Assembly: GCA_035771165.1 (NCBI GenBank)
Contig: JAWNZC010000314.1
Span: forward strand, 9,700,501-9,764,500
Reading direction: 5' to 3'
Source of the DNA: Paragorgia papillata
Lineage: Eukaryota; Cnidaria; Anthozoa; Scleralcyonacea; Coralliidae
DNA length: 64,000 bases
The first letter of the stretch is position 1; the number at the start of each line of letters is the position of its first letter. Below, piece by piece: positions 43,200 through 56,130 of the stretch. A program made the position numbers and the translations under genes. A model generated the notes under the pieces. The model had not been told where the DNA came from. It saw only the letters and a list, made by a program, of their open reading frames with translations, and did no database searches.

Positions 43200-44169
43200 T
43201 TATTTTTGTTTCTCAGTCATTGCTCTTTTCCTCAGTAGGTAGTGGTCGTTAATTTTGTACTGTTGGAAAGATGGTAGACGTCTACGAATCTTTCGAATCT
43301 TTCTTCCAAACAGTCGTTCAGCGCGTGATGGACCACCATTCGGATCAGGGCATGCTCGATGTGCTTGAACTGCTATGTATGGGTCTTGACCATTCGTTTC
43401 AGCTTTCTTCAAGAGTTGTTTGATGGTTTGAACTGCTCTTTCTGCCATCCCGTTTGACTTTGGGTGCTTTGGACGACGTGATGTGTGTGAATTCCCATTT
43501 CCTTGCGAACTCTTTGAACTCCTTGCTGCTGTATTGTGGGTCATTGTCCGACAGTACTTTGTTCGGCGTACCGTGTCTTGAGAATATGGATTTTAGTTTC
43601 TCGATGATTTGTTGGCTAGAAGTACTCTCCAGCTTGCAATCTCAGGTTAGTTCGAGTAGTAGTCGACCACAACTATATAGTCGTTCTTCTTAAATTTGAA
43701 TAGATCGGTTGCCACTTTCTCCCAAGACTTGGTAGGAGGAATGTGTGGTATCAAAGGCTCTTTCTGCTGGTATTTGCGTTGTTCTTGACATGTGTTGCAT
43801 CTTTGGATCATCTCGGTTAGCTCTGTGTTTATTCCGGGCCAGAATAATGCTTCTCTTGCTCTGCACTATTCCAAGGTGGCCTTCGTGTATTCTCTGCTTC
43901 ATTTCTTTTCTCAAGGTTGATGGTACTATCACTCGTTCTCCTTGCATCATGGTACCGTTAGCTTCACTGATTTCATGTCGAAATGCGAAATATGGTGTTA
44001 GTTCATTTGGCAGCTGTGCCTTAGTATCTGGCCATCCATCAATTATGACATTTCGTAGCTTCTGTAGTACCTCGTCTTTACTGGTTTCAAGTTGAAATGT
44101 TTGCAGCATCGTGTCTGATATCGGTAGGTTGGATAGAACCATGTGCACCTTGCGATACGCGAAGGTCAT
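43200..44169 (-). pseudogene. Gypsy integrase remnant
   Basis: The upstream part (44169-43840) contains the conserved linker between RNase H and integrase and an HEGHLGIVQSK zinc-finger start (HxxH part of HHCC). The core follows in broken frames: VVVDYYS (first catalytic Asp), a SDNDPQYSS-equivalent block (second Asp) readable near 43545-43520, and NGMAERAVQTIK (the Glu). The C-terminal end at 43200-43350 has basic RKIRKIRRR. At least two frameshifts and one stop interrupt it. In intact elements this enzyme inserts retrotransposon DNA. Confidence 0.75.
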
Positions 44170-44179
44170 GTTCGTTTCT

Positions 44180-44387
44180 GGTCCTCCCCCATACGATTAT
44201 GTCGTCTTGGACGTTTGCGCAGCCACTTATTCCGTCGATTATCTCGACTATCTTCTTTTGAAATACTTCACTTGCACTTAGGATGAAAAACGGCTTGAAT
44301 TTGTATCTTCCGAATGGAGTGTTGAACGTGAGGATCTTCGAACTTTGTTAGTCACTATTATCTGCCAATAACCACTTGAGGCATCTA
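44180..44387 (-). pseudogene. Gypsy reverse transcriptase, palm-side remnant
   Basis: Begins with DASSGYWQI, the block that directly follows the array, then continues in shifted frame through an NTPFGRYKF block to VQDDIIVWG, the position of the [YF]xDD catalytic motif (here QDD). The first block is where the first catalytic Asp of gypsy polymerases lies. A frameshift is present after the first block. Its partner half is at 59707-60162. Confidence 0.75.
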
Positions 44388-44530
44388 CAATCTTGGACAA
44401 TAATAGTTGTAACAGTCAACCCCTCCCCCCGATTCAATGTTGTTATATGAAACTCCAGTCCAACATTGTTTCATTTCGGTCAACATTGAATCGGGGGGAG
44501 GGGGTGTTACAACATTATTGTCCAAGATTG
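44388..44530. repeat. 143-bp terminal hairpin, first copy
   Basis: The inverted arms of ~50-56 bp run CAATCTTGGACAATAAT..GTTGTAACA, then a C-run and GATTCAATGTTG. The left arm has two small insertions relative to the right (one A, and GTCAA). The loop of ~37 bp contains CATTGTTTCATTTCGG. It forms the left end of the array and abuts TA. Confidence 0.9.
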
Positions 44531-46102
44531 TCCTTGACTGATTTTTCTTAATATTGTATAAAATACAGCTAAAATATGATTTCAATTTGTAAATTAAAGT
44601 CAATAAACAAATTGTAAAATTTGAGACTGTTTCGTGCAATTAGTAGAGAGATATTTGCATTTAAAAATGTATAGATTGCGCTCTACTACGAGGCCCTTTC
44701 TTTGTTGCTCAATAATATCTACGTCACTAGAACAGTATTGCGAGAGAAAGTGCATTCTGTCGATGGAAAAAAATGTAGGTTTTGATTCTTGGATAACTGT
44801 TGAAAGAGAGATTTATTTATAATATTACTATTGTTTAGATATGACGCTCTTATTTCAGCCGTTGGTTGATATCTGAGCCCGCTTTAACTGAATCTATATC
44901 TGACATTATGACGATTAGGGAAAAACAAGCACGGTGTATTTCATTTCATAATAGAACATTTTATTTAAGTTTAAAAATTATTTCTCCAGCTAATACCATC
45001 AATGAATTGTTAATGGGAGCATAATTATTTTTATATTAAGATTAATAACTTCAAAAACTACAGTACAGAAGACCCGCTACCTTGTCGTTGGAAATTTGAG
45101 AAATTAACATATTGCGGCACGCGTTTTAGACGAAGCGGAATCTGGAAGAGGTTGAAATCATTCAATAAATAAATGTAAAGGTTAAGCCTCTTTTATAGAA
45201 TGCTTGTAAAGCCACATTTATTCATATGTAGTTGGTTTAATTTCCCCTGCGCAATTATATACCGCCTTATGCAACGGTCTACCACGGTCTACCACGGTCT
45301 ACCACTACAATATAACAAAATTAATATACATGTAATTCCCTTTGAAACCCATGGTAGACCGTGGTAGACCGTGGTAGACCGTTGGATAAGGCGGTATAAT
45401 TGCGCAGGGGAAATTAAACCAACTGCATATGAATAAATGTGGCTTTACAAGCATTCTATAAAAGAGGCTTAAGCTTTACATTTATTTATTGAATGATTTC
45501 AACCTCTTCCAGATTTCGCTTCGTCTGTGACGCAATACGTTAATTTCTCAAATTTCCGACGACAAGGTAGCGGGTGTTCTGTAGTTTTTGAAGCTATTAA
45601 TCTTAATATAAAAATAATTATGCTCCCATTGACAATTCATTGATAGTATTAGCTGGGGAAATCATTTGTAAACTTAAATAAAATGTTCTATTATGAAATG
45701 AAATACACCGTGCTTGTTTTTCCCCAATCATCATAATGTCAGATATAGATTCAGTTAAAGCGGGCTCCAATATCAATCACCCAACGGCTGAAATATGAGC
45801 GTCATATCTAAACAATATACATCTCTCTTTCAACAGTTATCCAAGTATCGAAACCTACATTTTTTCCACGGACAGAATGCACTTTCTCTCGTAATACTGT
45901 TCTAGTGACGGAGATGTTATTGAGTAACGAAGAAAGGGCCTCGTATAGTAGAGCGCAATCTATACATTTTAAACGCAAATATCTCTCTACTAATTGCACG
46001 AAACAGTCTCAAATTTCACAATTTGTTTATTGACTTTAACTTACAAATTGAAATCATATTTTAGCTGTATTTTATACAATATTAAGAAAAATCAGTCAAG
46101 GA
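44388..46102. repeat. Array period 1 (hairpin + giant palindrome)
   Basis: Hairpin 44388-44530, then palindrome 44531-46102: left arm to ~45303, loop ~45304-45352, right arm ~45353-46102. Arms differ by scattered substitutions and small indels (for example GCATTTAAAAATG versus GCGTTTAAAATG). Next to the loop each arm carries three GGTCTACCAC decamers. The palindrome begins TCCTTGACTGA and ends TCAGTCAAGGA, extending the symmetry across the neighbouring hairpins. Confidence 0.9.
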
Positions 46103-47817
46103 CAATCTTGGACAATAATAGTTGTAACAGTCAACCCCTCCCCCCGATTCAATGTTGTTATATGAAACTCCAGTCCAACATTGTTTCATTTCGGTCAACA
46201 TTGAATCGGGGGGAGGGGGTGTTACAACATTATTGTCCAAGATTGTCCTTGACTGATTTTTCTTAATATTGTATAAAATACAGCTAAAATATGATTTCAA
46301 TTTGTAAATTAAAGTCAATAAACAAATTGTAAAATTTGAGACTGTTTCGTGCAATTAGTAGAGAGATATTTGCATTTAAAAATGTATAGATTGCGCTCTA
46401 CTACGAGGCCCTTTCTTTGTTGCTCAATAATATCTACGTCACTAGAACAGTATTGCGAGAGAAAGTGCATTCTGTCGATGGAAAAAAATGTAGGTTTTGA
46501 TTCTTGGATAACTGTTGAAAGAGAGATTTATTTATAATATTACTATTGTTTAGATATGACGCTCTTATTTCAGCCGTTGGTTGATATCTGAGCCCGCTTT
46601 AACTGAATCTATATCTGACATTATGACGATTAGGGAAAAACAAGCACGGTGTATTTCATTTCATAATAGAACATTTTATTTAAGTTTAAAAATTATTTCT
46701 CCAGCTAATACCATCAATGAATTGTTAATGGGAGCATAATTATTTTTATATTAAGATTAATAACTTCAAAAACTACAGTACAGAAGACCCGCTACCTTGT
46801 CGTTGGAAATTTGAGAAATTAACATATTGCGGCACGCGTTTTAGACGAAGCGGAATCTGGAAGAGGTTGAAATCATTCAATAAATAAATGTAAAGGTTAA
46901 GCCTCTTTTATAGAATGCTTGTAAAGCCACATTTATTCATATGTAGTTGGTTTAATTTCCCCTGCGCAATTATATACCGCCTTATGCAACGGTCTACCAC
47001 GGTCTACCACGGTCTACCACTACAATATAACAAAATTAATATACATGTAATTCCCTTTGAAACCCATGGTAGACCGTGGTAGACCGTGGTAGACCGTTGG
47101 ATAAGGCGGTATAATTGCGCAGGGGAAATTAAACCAACTGCATATGAATAAATGTGGCTTTACAAGCATTCTATAAAAGAGGCTTAAGCTTTACATTTAT
47201 TTATTGAATGATTTCAACCTCTTCCAGATTTCGCTTCGTCTGTGACGCAATACGTTAATTTCTCAAATTTCCGACGACAAGGTAGCGGGTGTTCTGTAGT
47301 TTTTGAAGCTATTAATCTTAATATAAAAATAATTATGCTCCCATTGACAATTCATTGATAGTATTAGCTGGGGAAATCATTTGTAAACTTAAATAAAATG
47401 TTCTATTATGAAATGAAATACACCGTGCTTGTTTTTCCCCAATCATCATAATGTCAGATATAGATTCAGTTAAAGCGGGCTCCAATATCAATCACCCAAC
47501 GGCTGAAATATGAGCGTCATATCTAAACAATATACATCTCTCTTTCAACAGTTATCCAAGTATCGAAACCTACATTTTTTCCACGGACAGAATGCACTTT
47601 CTCTCGTAATACTGTTCTAGTGACGGAGATGTTATTGAGTAACGAAGAAAGGGCCTCGTATAGTAGAGCGCAATCTATACATTTTAAACGCAAATATCTC
47701 TCTACTAATTGCACGAAACAGTCTCAAATTTCACAATTTGTTTATTGACTTTAACTTACAAATTGAAATCATATTTTAGCTGTATTTTATACAATATTAA
47801 GAAAAATCAGTCAAGGA
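46103..47817. repeat. Array period 2
   Basis: 1715 bp; hairpin 46103-46245. No difference from period 1 noticed. Confidence 0.9.
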
Positions 47818-49533
47818 CAATCTTGGACAATAATAGTTGTAACAGTCAACCCCTCCCCCCGATTCAATGTTGTTATATGAAACTCCAGTCCAACATTGTT
47901 TCATTTCGGTCAACATTGAATCGGGGGGAGGGGGTGTTACAACATTATTGTCCAAGATTGTCCTTGACTGATTTTTCTTAATATTGTATAAAATACAGCT
48001 AAAATATGATTTTCAATTTGTAAATTAAAGTCAATAAACAAATTGTAAAATTTGAGACTGTTTCGTGCAATTAGTAGAGAGATATTTGCATTTAAAAATG
48101 TATAGATTGCGCTCTACTACGAGGCCCTTTCTTTGTTGCTCAATAATATCTACGTCACTAGAACAGTATTGCGAGAGAAAGTGCATTCTGTCGATGGAAA
48201 AAAATGTAGGTTTTGATTCTTGGATAACTGTTGAAAGAGAGATTTATTTATAATATTACTATTGTTTAGATATGACGCTCTTATTTCAGCCGTTGGTTGA
48301 TATCTGAGCCCGCTTTAACTGAATCTATATCTGACATTATGACGATTAGGGAAAAACAAGCACGGTGTATTTCATTTCATAATAGAACATTTTATTTAAG
48401 TTTAAAAATTATTTCTCCAGCTAATACCATCAATGAATTGTTAATGGGAGCATAATTATTTTTATATTAAGATTAATAACTTCAAAAACTACAGTACAGA
48501 AGACCCGCTACCTTGTCGTTGGAAATTTGAGAAATTAACATATTGCGGCACGCGTTTTAGACGAAGCGGAATCTGGAAGAGGTTGAAATCATTCAATAAA
48601 TAAATGTAAAGGTTAAGCCTCTTTTATAGAATGCTTGTAAAGCCACATTTATTCATATGTAGTTGGTTTAATTTCCCCTGCGCAATTATATACCGCCTTA
48701 TGCAACGGTCTACCACGGTCTACCACGGTCTACCACTACAATATAACAAAATTAATATACATGTAATTCCCTTTGAAACCCATGGTAGACCGTGGTAGAC
48801 CGTGGTAGACCGTTGGATAAGGCGGTATAATTGCGCAGGGGAAATTAAACCAACTGCATATGAATAAATGTGGCTTTACAAGCATTCTATAAAAGAGGCT
48901 TAAGCTTTACATTTATTTATTGAATGATTTCAACCTCTTCCAGATTTCGCTTCGTCTGTGACGCAATACGTTAATTTCTCAAATTTCCGACGACAAGGTA
49001 GCGGGTGTTCTGTAGTTTTTGAAGCTATTAATCTTAATATAAAAATAATTATGCTCCCATTGACAATTCATTGATAGTATTAGCTGGGGAAATCATTTGT
49101 AAACTTAAATAAAATGTTCTATTATGAAATGAAATACACCGTGCTTGTTTTTCCCCAATCATCATAATGTCAGATATAGATTCAGTTAAAGCGGGCTCCA
49201 ATATCAATCACCCAACGGCTGAAATATGAGCGTCATATCTAAACAATATACATCTCTCTTTCAACAGTTATCCAAGTATCGAAACCTACATTTTTTCCAC
49301 GGACAGAATGCACTTTCTCTCGTAATACTGTTCTAGTGACGGAGATGTTATTGAGTAACGAAGAAAGGGCCTCGTATAGTAGAGCGCAATCTATACATTT
49401 TAAACGCAAATATCTCTCTACTAATTGCACGAAACAGTCTCAAATTTCACAATTTGTTTATTGACTTTAACTTACAAATTGAAATCATATTTTAGCTGTA
49501 TTTTATACAATATTAAGAAAAATCAGTCAAGGA
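47818..49533. repeat. Array period 3
   Basis: 1716 bp; one extra T in a T-run near 48011. Confidence 0.9.
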
Positions 49534-51248
49534 CAATCTTGGACAATAATAGTTGTAACAGTCAACCCCTCCCCCCGATTCAATGTTGTTATATGAAACT
49601 CCAGTCCAACATTGTTTCATTTCGGTCAACATTGAATCGGGGGGAGGGGGTGTTACAACATTATTGTCCAAGATTGTCCTTGACTGATTTTTCTTAATAT
49701 TGTATAAAATACAGCTAAAATATGATTTCAATTTGTAAATTAAAGTCAATAAACAAATTGTAAAATTTGAGACTGTTTCGTGCAATTAGTAGAGAGATAT
49801 TTGCATTTAAAAATGTATAGATTGCGCTCTACTACGAGGCCCTTTCTTTGTTGCTCAATAATATCTACGTCACTAGAACAGTATTGCGAGAGAAAGTGCA
49901 TTCTGTCGATGGAAAAAAATGTAGGTTTTGATTCTTGGATAACTGTTGAAAGAGAGATTTATTTATAATATTACTATTGTTTAGATATGACGCTCTTATT
50001 TCAGCCGTTGGTTGATATCTGAGCCCGCTTTAACTGAATCTATATCTGACATTATGACGATTAGGGAAAAACAAGCACGGTGTATTTCATTTCATAATAG
50101 AACATTTTATTTAAGTTTAAAAATTATTTCTCCAGCTAATACCATCAATGAATTGTTAATGGGAGCATAATTATTTTTATATTAAGATTAATAACTTCAA
50201 AAACTACAGTACAGAAGACCCGCTACCTTGTCGTTGGAAATTTGAGAAATTAACATATTGCGGCACGCGTTTTAGACGAAGCGGAATCTGGAAGAGGTTG
50301 AAATCATTCAATAAATAAATGTAAAGGTTAAGCCTCTTTTATAGAATGCTTGTAAAGCCACATTTATTCATATGTAGTTGGTTTAATTTCCCCTGCGCAA
50401 TTATATACCGCCTTATGCAACGGTCTACCACGGTCTACCACGGTCTACCACTACAATATAACAAAATTAATATACATGTAATTCCCTTTGAAACCCATGG
50501 TAGACCGTGGTAGACCGTGGTAGACCGTTGGATAAGGCGGTATAATTGCGCAGGGGAAATTAAACCAACTGCATATGAATAAATGTGGCTTTACAAGCAT
50601 TCTATAAAAGAGGCTTAAGCTTTACATTTATTTATTGAATGATTTCAACCTCTTCCAGATTTCGCTTCGTCTGTGACGCAATACGTTAATTTCTCAAATT
50701 TCCGACGACAAGGTAGCGGGTGTTCTGTAGTTTTTGAAGCTATTAATCTTAATATAAAAATAATTATGCTCCCATTGACAATTCATTGATAGTATTAGCT
50801 GGGGAAATCATTTGTAAACTTAAATAAAATGTTCTATTATGAAATGAAATACACCGTGCTTGTTTTTCCCCAATCATCATAATGTCAGATATAGATTCAG
50901 TTAAAGCGGGCTCCAATATCAATCACCCAACGGCTGAAATATGAGCGTCATATCTAAACAATATACATCTCTCTTTCAACAGTTATCCAAGTATCGAAAC
51001 CTACATTTTTTCCACGGACAGAATGCACTTTCTCTCGTAATACTGTTCTAGTGACGGAGATGTTATTGAGTAACGAAGAAAGGGCCTCGTATAGTAGAGC
51101 GCAATCTATACATTTTAAACGCAAATATCTCTCTACTAATTGCACGAAACAGTCTCAAATTTCACAATTTGTTTATTGACTTTAACTTACAAATTGAAAT
51201 CATATTTTAGCTGTATTTTATACAATATTAAGAAAAATCAGTCAAGGA
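49534..51248. repeat. Array period 4
   Basis: 1715 bp; hairpin 49534-49676. No difference noticed. Confidence 0.9.
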
Positions 51249-52877
51249 CAATCTTGGACAATAATAGTTGTAACAGTCAACCCCTCCCCCCGATTCAATG
51301 TTTGTTATATGAAACTCCAGTCCAACATTGTTTCATTTCGGTCAACATTGAATCGGGGGGAGGGGGTGTTACAACATTATTGTCCAAGATTGTCCTTGAC
51401 TGATTTTTCTTAATATTGTATAAAATACAGCTAAAATATGATTTCAATTTGTAAATTAAAGTCAATAAACAAATTGTAAAATTTGAGACTGTTTCGTGCA
51501 ATTAGTAGAGAGATATTTGCATTTAAAAATGTATAGATTGCGCTCTACTACGAGGCCCTTTCTTTGTTGCTCAATAATATCTACGTCACTAGAACAGTAT
51601 TGCGAGAGAAAGTGCATTCTGTCGATGGAAAAAAATGTAGGTTTTGATTCTTGGATAACTGTTGAAAGAGAGATTTATTTATAATATTACTATTGTTTAG
51701 ATATGACGCTCTTATTTCAGCCGTTGGTTGATATCTGAGCCCGCTTTAACTGAATCTATATCTGACATTATGACGATTAGGGAAAAACAAGCACGGTGTA
51801 TTTCATTTCATAATAGAACATTTTATTTAAGTTTAAAAATTATTTCTCCAGCTAATACCATCAATGAATTGTTAATGGGAGCATAATTATTTTTATATTA
51901 AGATTAATAACTTCAAAAACTACAGTACAGAAGACCCGCTACCTTGTCGTTGGAAATTTGAGAAATTAACATATTGCGGCACGCGTTTTAGACGAAGCGG
52001 AATCTGGAAGAGGTTGAAATCATTCAATAAATAAATGTAAAGGTTAAGCCTCTTTTATAGAATGCTTGTAAAGCCACATTTATTCATATGTAGTTGGTTT
52101 AATTTCCCCTGCGCAATTATATACCGCCTTATGCAACGGTCTACCACGGTCTACCACGGTCTACCACTACAATATAACAAAATTAATATACATGTAATTC
52201 CCTTTGAAACCCATGGTAGACCGTGGTAGACCGTGGTAGACCGTTGGATAAGGCGGTATAATTGCGCAGGGGAAATTAAACCAACTGCATATGAATAAAT
52301 GTGGCTTTACAAGCATTCTATAAAAGAGGCTTAAGCTTTACATTTATTTATTGAATGATTTCAACCTCTTCCAGATTTCGCTTCGTCTGTGACGCAATAC
52401 GTTAATTTCTCAAATTTCCGACGACAAGGTAGCGGGTGTTCTGTAGTTTTTGAAGCTATTAATCTTAATATAAAAATAATTATGCTCCCATTGACAATTC
52501 ATTGATAGTATTAGCTGGGGAAATCATTTGTAAACTTAAATAAAATGTTCTATTATGAAATGAAATACACCGTGCTTGTTTTTCCCCAATCATCATAATG
52601 TCAGATATAGATTCAGTTAAAGCGGGCTCCAATATCAATCACCCAACGGCTGAAATATGAGCGTCATATCTAAACAATATACATCTCTCTTTCAACAGTT
52701 ATCCAAGTATCGAAACCTACATTTTTTCCACGGACAGAATGCACTTTCTCTCGTAATACTGTTCTAGTGACGGAGATGTTATTGAGTAACGAAGAAAGGG
52801 CCTCGTATAGTAGAGCGCAATCTATACATTTTAAACGCAAATATCTCTCTACTAATTGCACGAAACAGTCTCAAATT
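51249..52877. repeat. Array period 5, 3' end deleted
   Basis: The hairpin 51249-51392 has one extra T near 51301. The last ~85 bp of the right arm are missing at the junction with period 6. Confidence 0.9.
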
Positions 52878-54415
52878 ACAGCTAAAATATGATTTCAATT
52901 TGTAAATTAAAGTCAATAAACAAATTGTAAAATTTGAGACTGTTTCGTGCAATTAGTAGAGAGATATTTGCATTTAAAAATGTATAGATTGCGCTCTACT
53001 ACGAGGCCCTTTCTTTGTTGCTCAATAATATCTACGTCACTAGAACAGTATTGCGAGAGAAAGTGCATTCTGTCGATGGAAAAAAATGTAGGTTTTGATT
53101 CTTGGATAACTGTTGAAAGAGAGATTTATTTATAATATTACTATTGTTTAGATATGACGCTCTTATTTCAGCCGTTGGTTGATATCTGAGCCCGCTTTAA
53201 CTGAATCTATATCTGACATTATGACGATTAGGGAAAAACAAGCACGGTGTATTTCATTTCATAATAGAACATTTTATTTAAGTTTAAAAATTATTTCTCC
53301 AGCTAATACCATCAATGAATTGTTAATGGGAGCATAATTATTTTTATATTAAGATTAATAACTTCAAAAACTACAGTACAGAAGACCCGCTACCTTGTCG
53401 TTGGAAATTTGAGAAATTAACATATTGCGGCACGCGTTTTAGACGAAGCGGAATCTGGAAGAGGTTGAAATCATTCAATAAATAAATGTAAAGGTTAAGC
53501 CTCTTTTATAGAATGCTTGTAAAGCCACATTTATTCATATGTAGTTGGTTTAATTTCCCCTGCGCAATTATATACCGCCTTATGCAACGGTCTACCACGG
53601 TCTACCACGGTCTACCACTACAATATAACAAAATTAATATACATGTAATTCCCTTTGAAACCCATGGTAGACCGTGGTAGACCGTGGTAGACCGTTGGAT
53701 AAGGCGGTATAATTGCGCAGGGGAAATTAAACCAACTGCATATGAATAAATGTGGCTTTACAAGCATTCTATAAAAGAGGCTTAAGCTTTACATTTATTT
53801 ATTGAATGATTTCAACCTCTTCCAGATTTCGCTTCGTCTGTGACGCAATACGTTAATTTCTCAAATTTCCGACGACAAGGTAGCGGGTGTTCTGTAGTTT
53901 TTGAAGCTATTAATCTTAATATAAAAATAATTATGCTCCCATTGACAATTCATTGATAGTATTAGCTGGGGAAATCATTTGTAAACTTAAATAAAATGTT
54001 CTATTATGAAATGAAATACACCGTGCTTGTTTTTCCCCAATCATCATAATGTCAGATATAGATTCAGTTAAAGCGGGCTCCAATATCAATCACCCAACGG
54101 CTGAAATATGAGCGTCATATCTAAACAATATACATCTCTCTTTCAACAGTTATCCAAGTATCGAAACCTACATTTTTTCCACGGACAGAATGCACTTTCT
54201 CTCGTAATACTGTTCTAGTGACGGAGATGTTATTGAGTAACGAAGAAAGGGCCTCGTATAGTAGAGCGCAATCTATACATTTTAAACGCAAATATCTCTC
54301 TACTAATTGCACGAAACAGTCTCAAATTTCACAATTTGTTTATTGACTTTAACTTACAAATTGAAATCATATTTTAGCTGTATTTTATACAATATTAAGA
54401 AAAATCAGTCAAGGA
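52878..54415. repeat. Array period 6, hairpin and arm start deleted
   Basis: Lacks the whole 143-bp hairpin and ~35 bp of the left arm. It starts ACAGCTAAAATATG directly after TCTCAAATT of period 5. Confidence 0.9.
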
Positions 54416-56130
54416 CAATCTTGGACAATAATAGTTGTAACAGTCAACCCCTCCCCCCGATTCAATGTTGTTATATGAAACTCCAGTCCAACATTGTTTC
54501 ATTTCGGTCAACATTGAATCGGGGGGAGGGGGTGTTACAACATTATTGTCCAAGATTGTCCTTGACTGATTTTTCTTAATATTGTATAAAATACAGCTAA
54601 AATATGATTTCAATTTGTAAATTAAAGTCAATAAACAAATTGTAAAATTTGAGACTGTTTCGTGCAATTAGTAGAGAGATATTTGCATTTAAAAATGTAT
54701 AGATTGCGCTCTACTACGAGGCCCTTTCTTTGTTGCTCAATAATATCTACGTCACTAGAACAGTATTGCGAGAGAAAGTGCATTCTGTCGATGGAAAAAA
54801 ATGTAGGTTTTGATTCTTGGATAACTGTTGAAAGAGAGATTTATTTATAATATTACTATTGTTTAGATATGACGCTCTTATTTCAGCCGTTGGTTGATAT
54901 CTGAGCCCGCTTTAACTGAATCTATATCTGACATTATGACGATTAGGGAAAAACAAGCACGGTGTATTTCATTTCATAATAGAACATTTTATTTAAGTTT
55001 AAAAATTATTTCTCCAGCTAATACCATCAATGAATTGTTAATGGGAGCATAATTATTTTTATATTAAGATTAATAACTTCAAAAACTACAGTACAGAAGA
55101 CCCGCTACCTTGTCGTTGGAAATTTGAGAAATTAACATATTGCGGCACGCGTTTTAGACGAAGCGGAATCTGGAAGAGGTTGAAATCATTCAATAAATAA
55201 ATGTAAAGGTTAAGCCTCTTTTATAGAATGCTTGTAAAGCCACATTTATTCATATGTAGTTGGTTTAATTTCCCCTGCGCAATTATATACCGCCTTATGC
55301 AACGGTCTACCACGGTCTACCACGGTCTACCACTACAATATAACAAAATTAATATACATGTAATTCCCTTTGAAACCCATGGTAGACCGTGGTAGACCGT
55401 GGTAGACCGTTGGATAAGGCGGTATAATTGCGCAGGGGAAATTAAACCAACTGCATATGAATAAATGTGGCTTTACAAGCATTCTATAAAAGAGGCTTAA
55501 GCTTTACATTTATTTATTGAATGATTTCAACCTCTTCCAGATTTCGCTTCGTCTGTGACGCAATACGTTAATTTCTCAAATTTCCGACGACAAGGTAGCG
55601 GGTGTTCTGTAGTTTTTGAAGCTATTAATCTTAATATAAAAATAATTATGCTCCCATTGACAATTCATTGATAGTATTAGCTGGGGAAATCATTTGTAAA
55701 CTTAAATAAAATGTTCTATTATGAAATGAAATACACCGTGCTTGTTTTTCCCCAATCATCATAATGTCAGATATAGATTCAGTTAAAGCGGGCTCCAATA
55801 TCAATCACCCAACGGCTGAAATATGAGCGTCATATCTAAACAATATACATCTCTCTTTCAACAGTTATCCAAGTATCGAAACCTACATTTTTTCCACGGA
55901 CAGAATGCACTTTCTCTCGTAATACTGTTCTAGTGACGGAGATGTTATTGAGTAACGAAGAAAGGGCCTCGTATAGTAGAGCGCAATCTATACATTTTAA
56001 ACGCAAATATCTCTCTACTAATTGCACGAAACAGTCTCAAATTTCACAATTTGTTTATTGACTTTAACTTACAAATTGAAATCATATTTTAGCTGTATTT
56101 TATACAATATTAAGAAAAATCAGTCAAGGA
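54416..56130. repeat. Array period 7
   Basis: 1715 bp; hairpin 54416-54558. No difference noticed. Confidence 0.9.

Noticed and set aside
43745..44095. 116-residue plus-strand frame
   Set aside because: Shadow of the integrase remnant on the minus strand.
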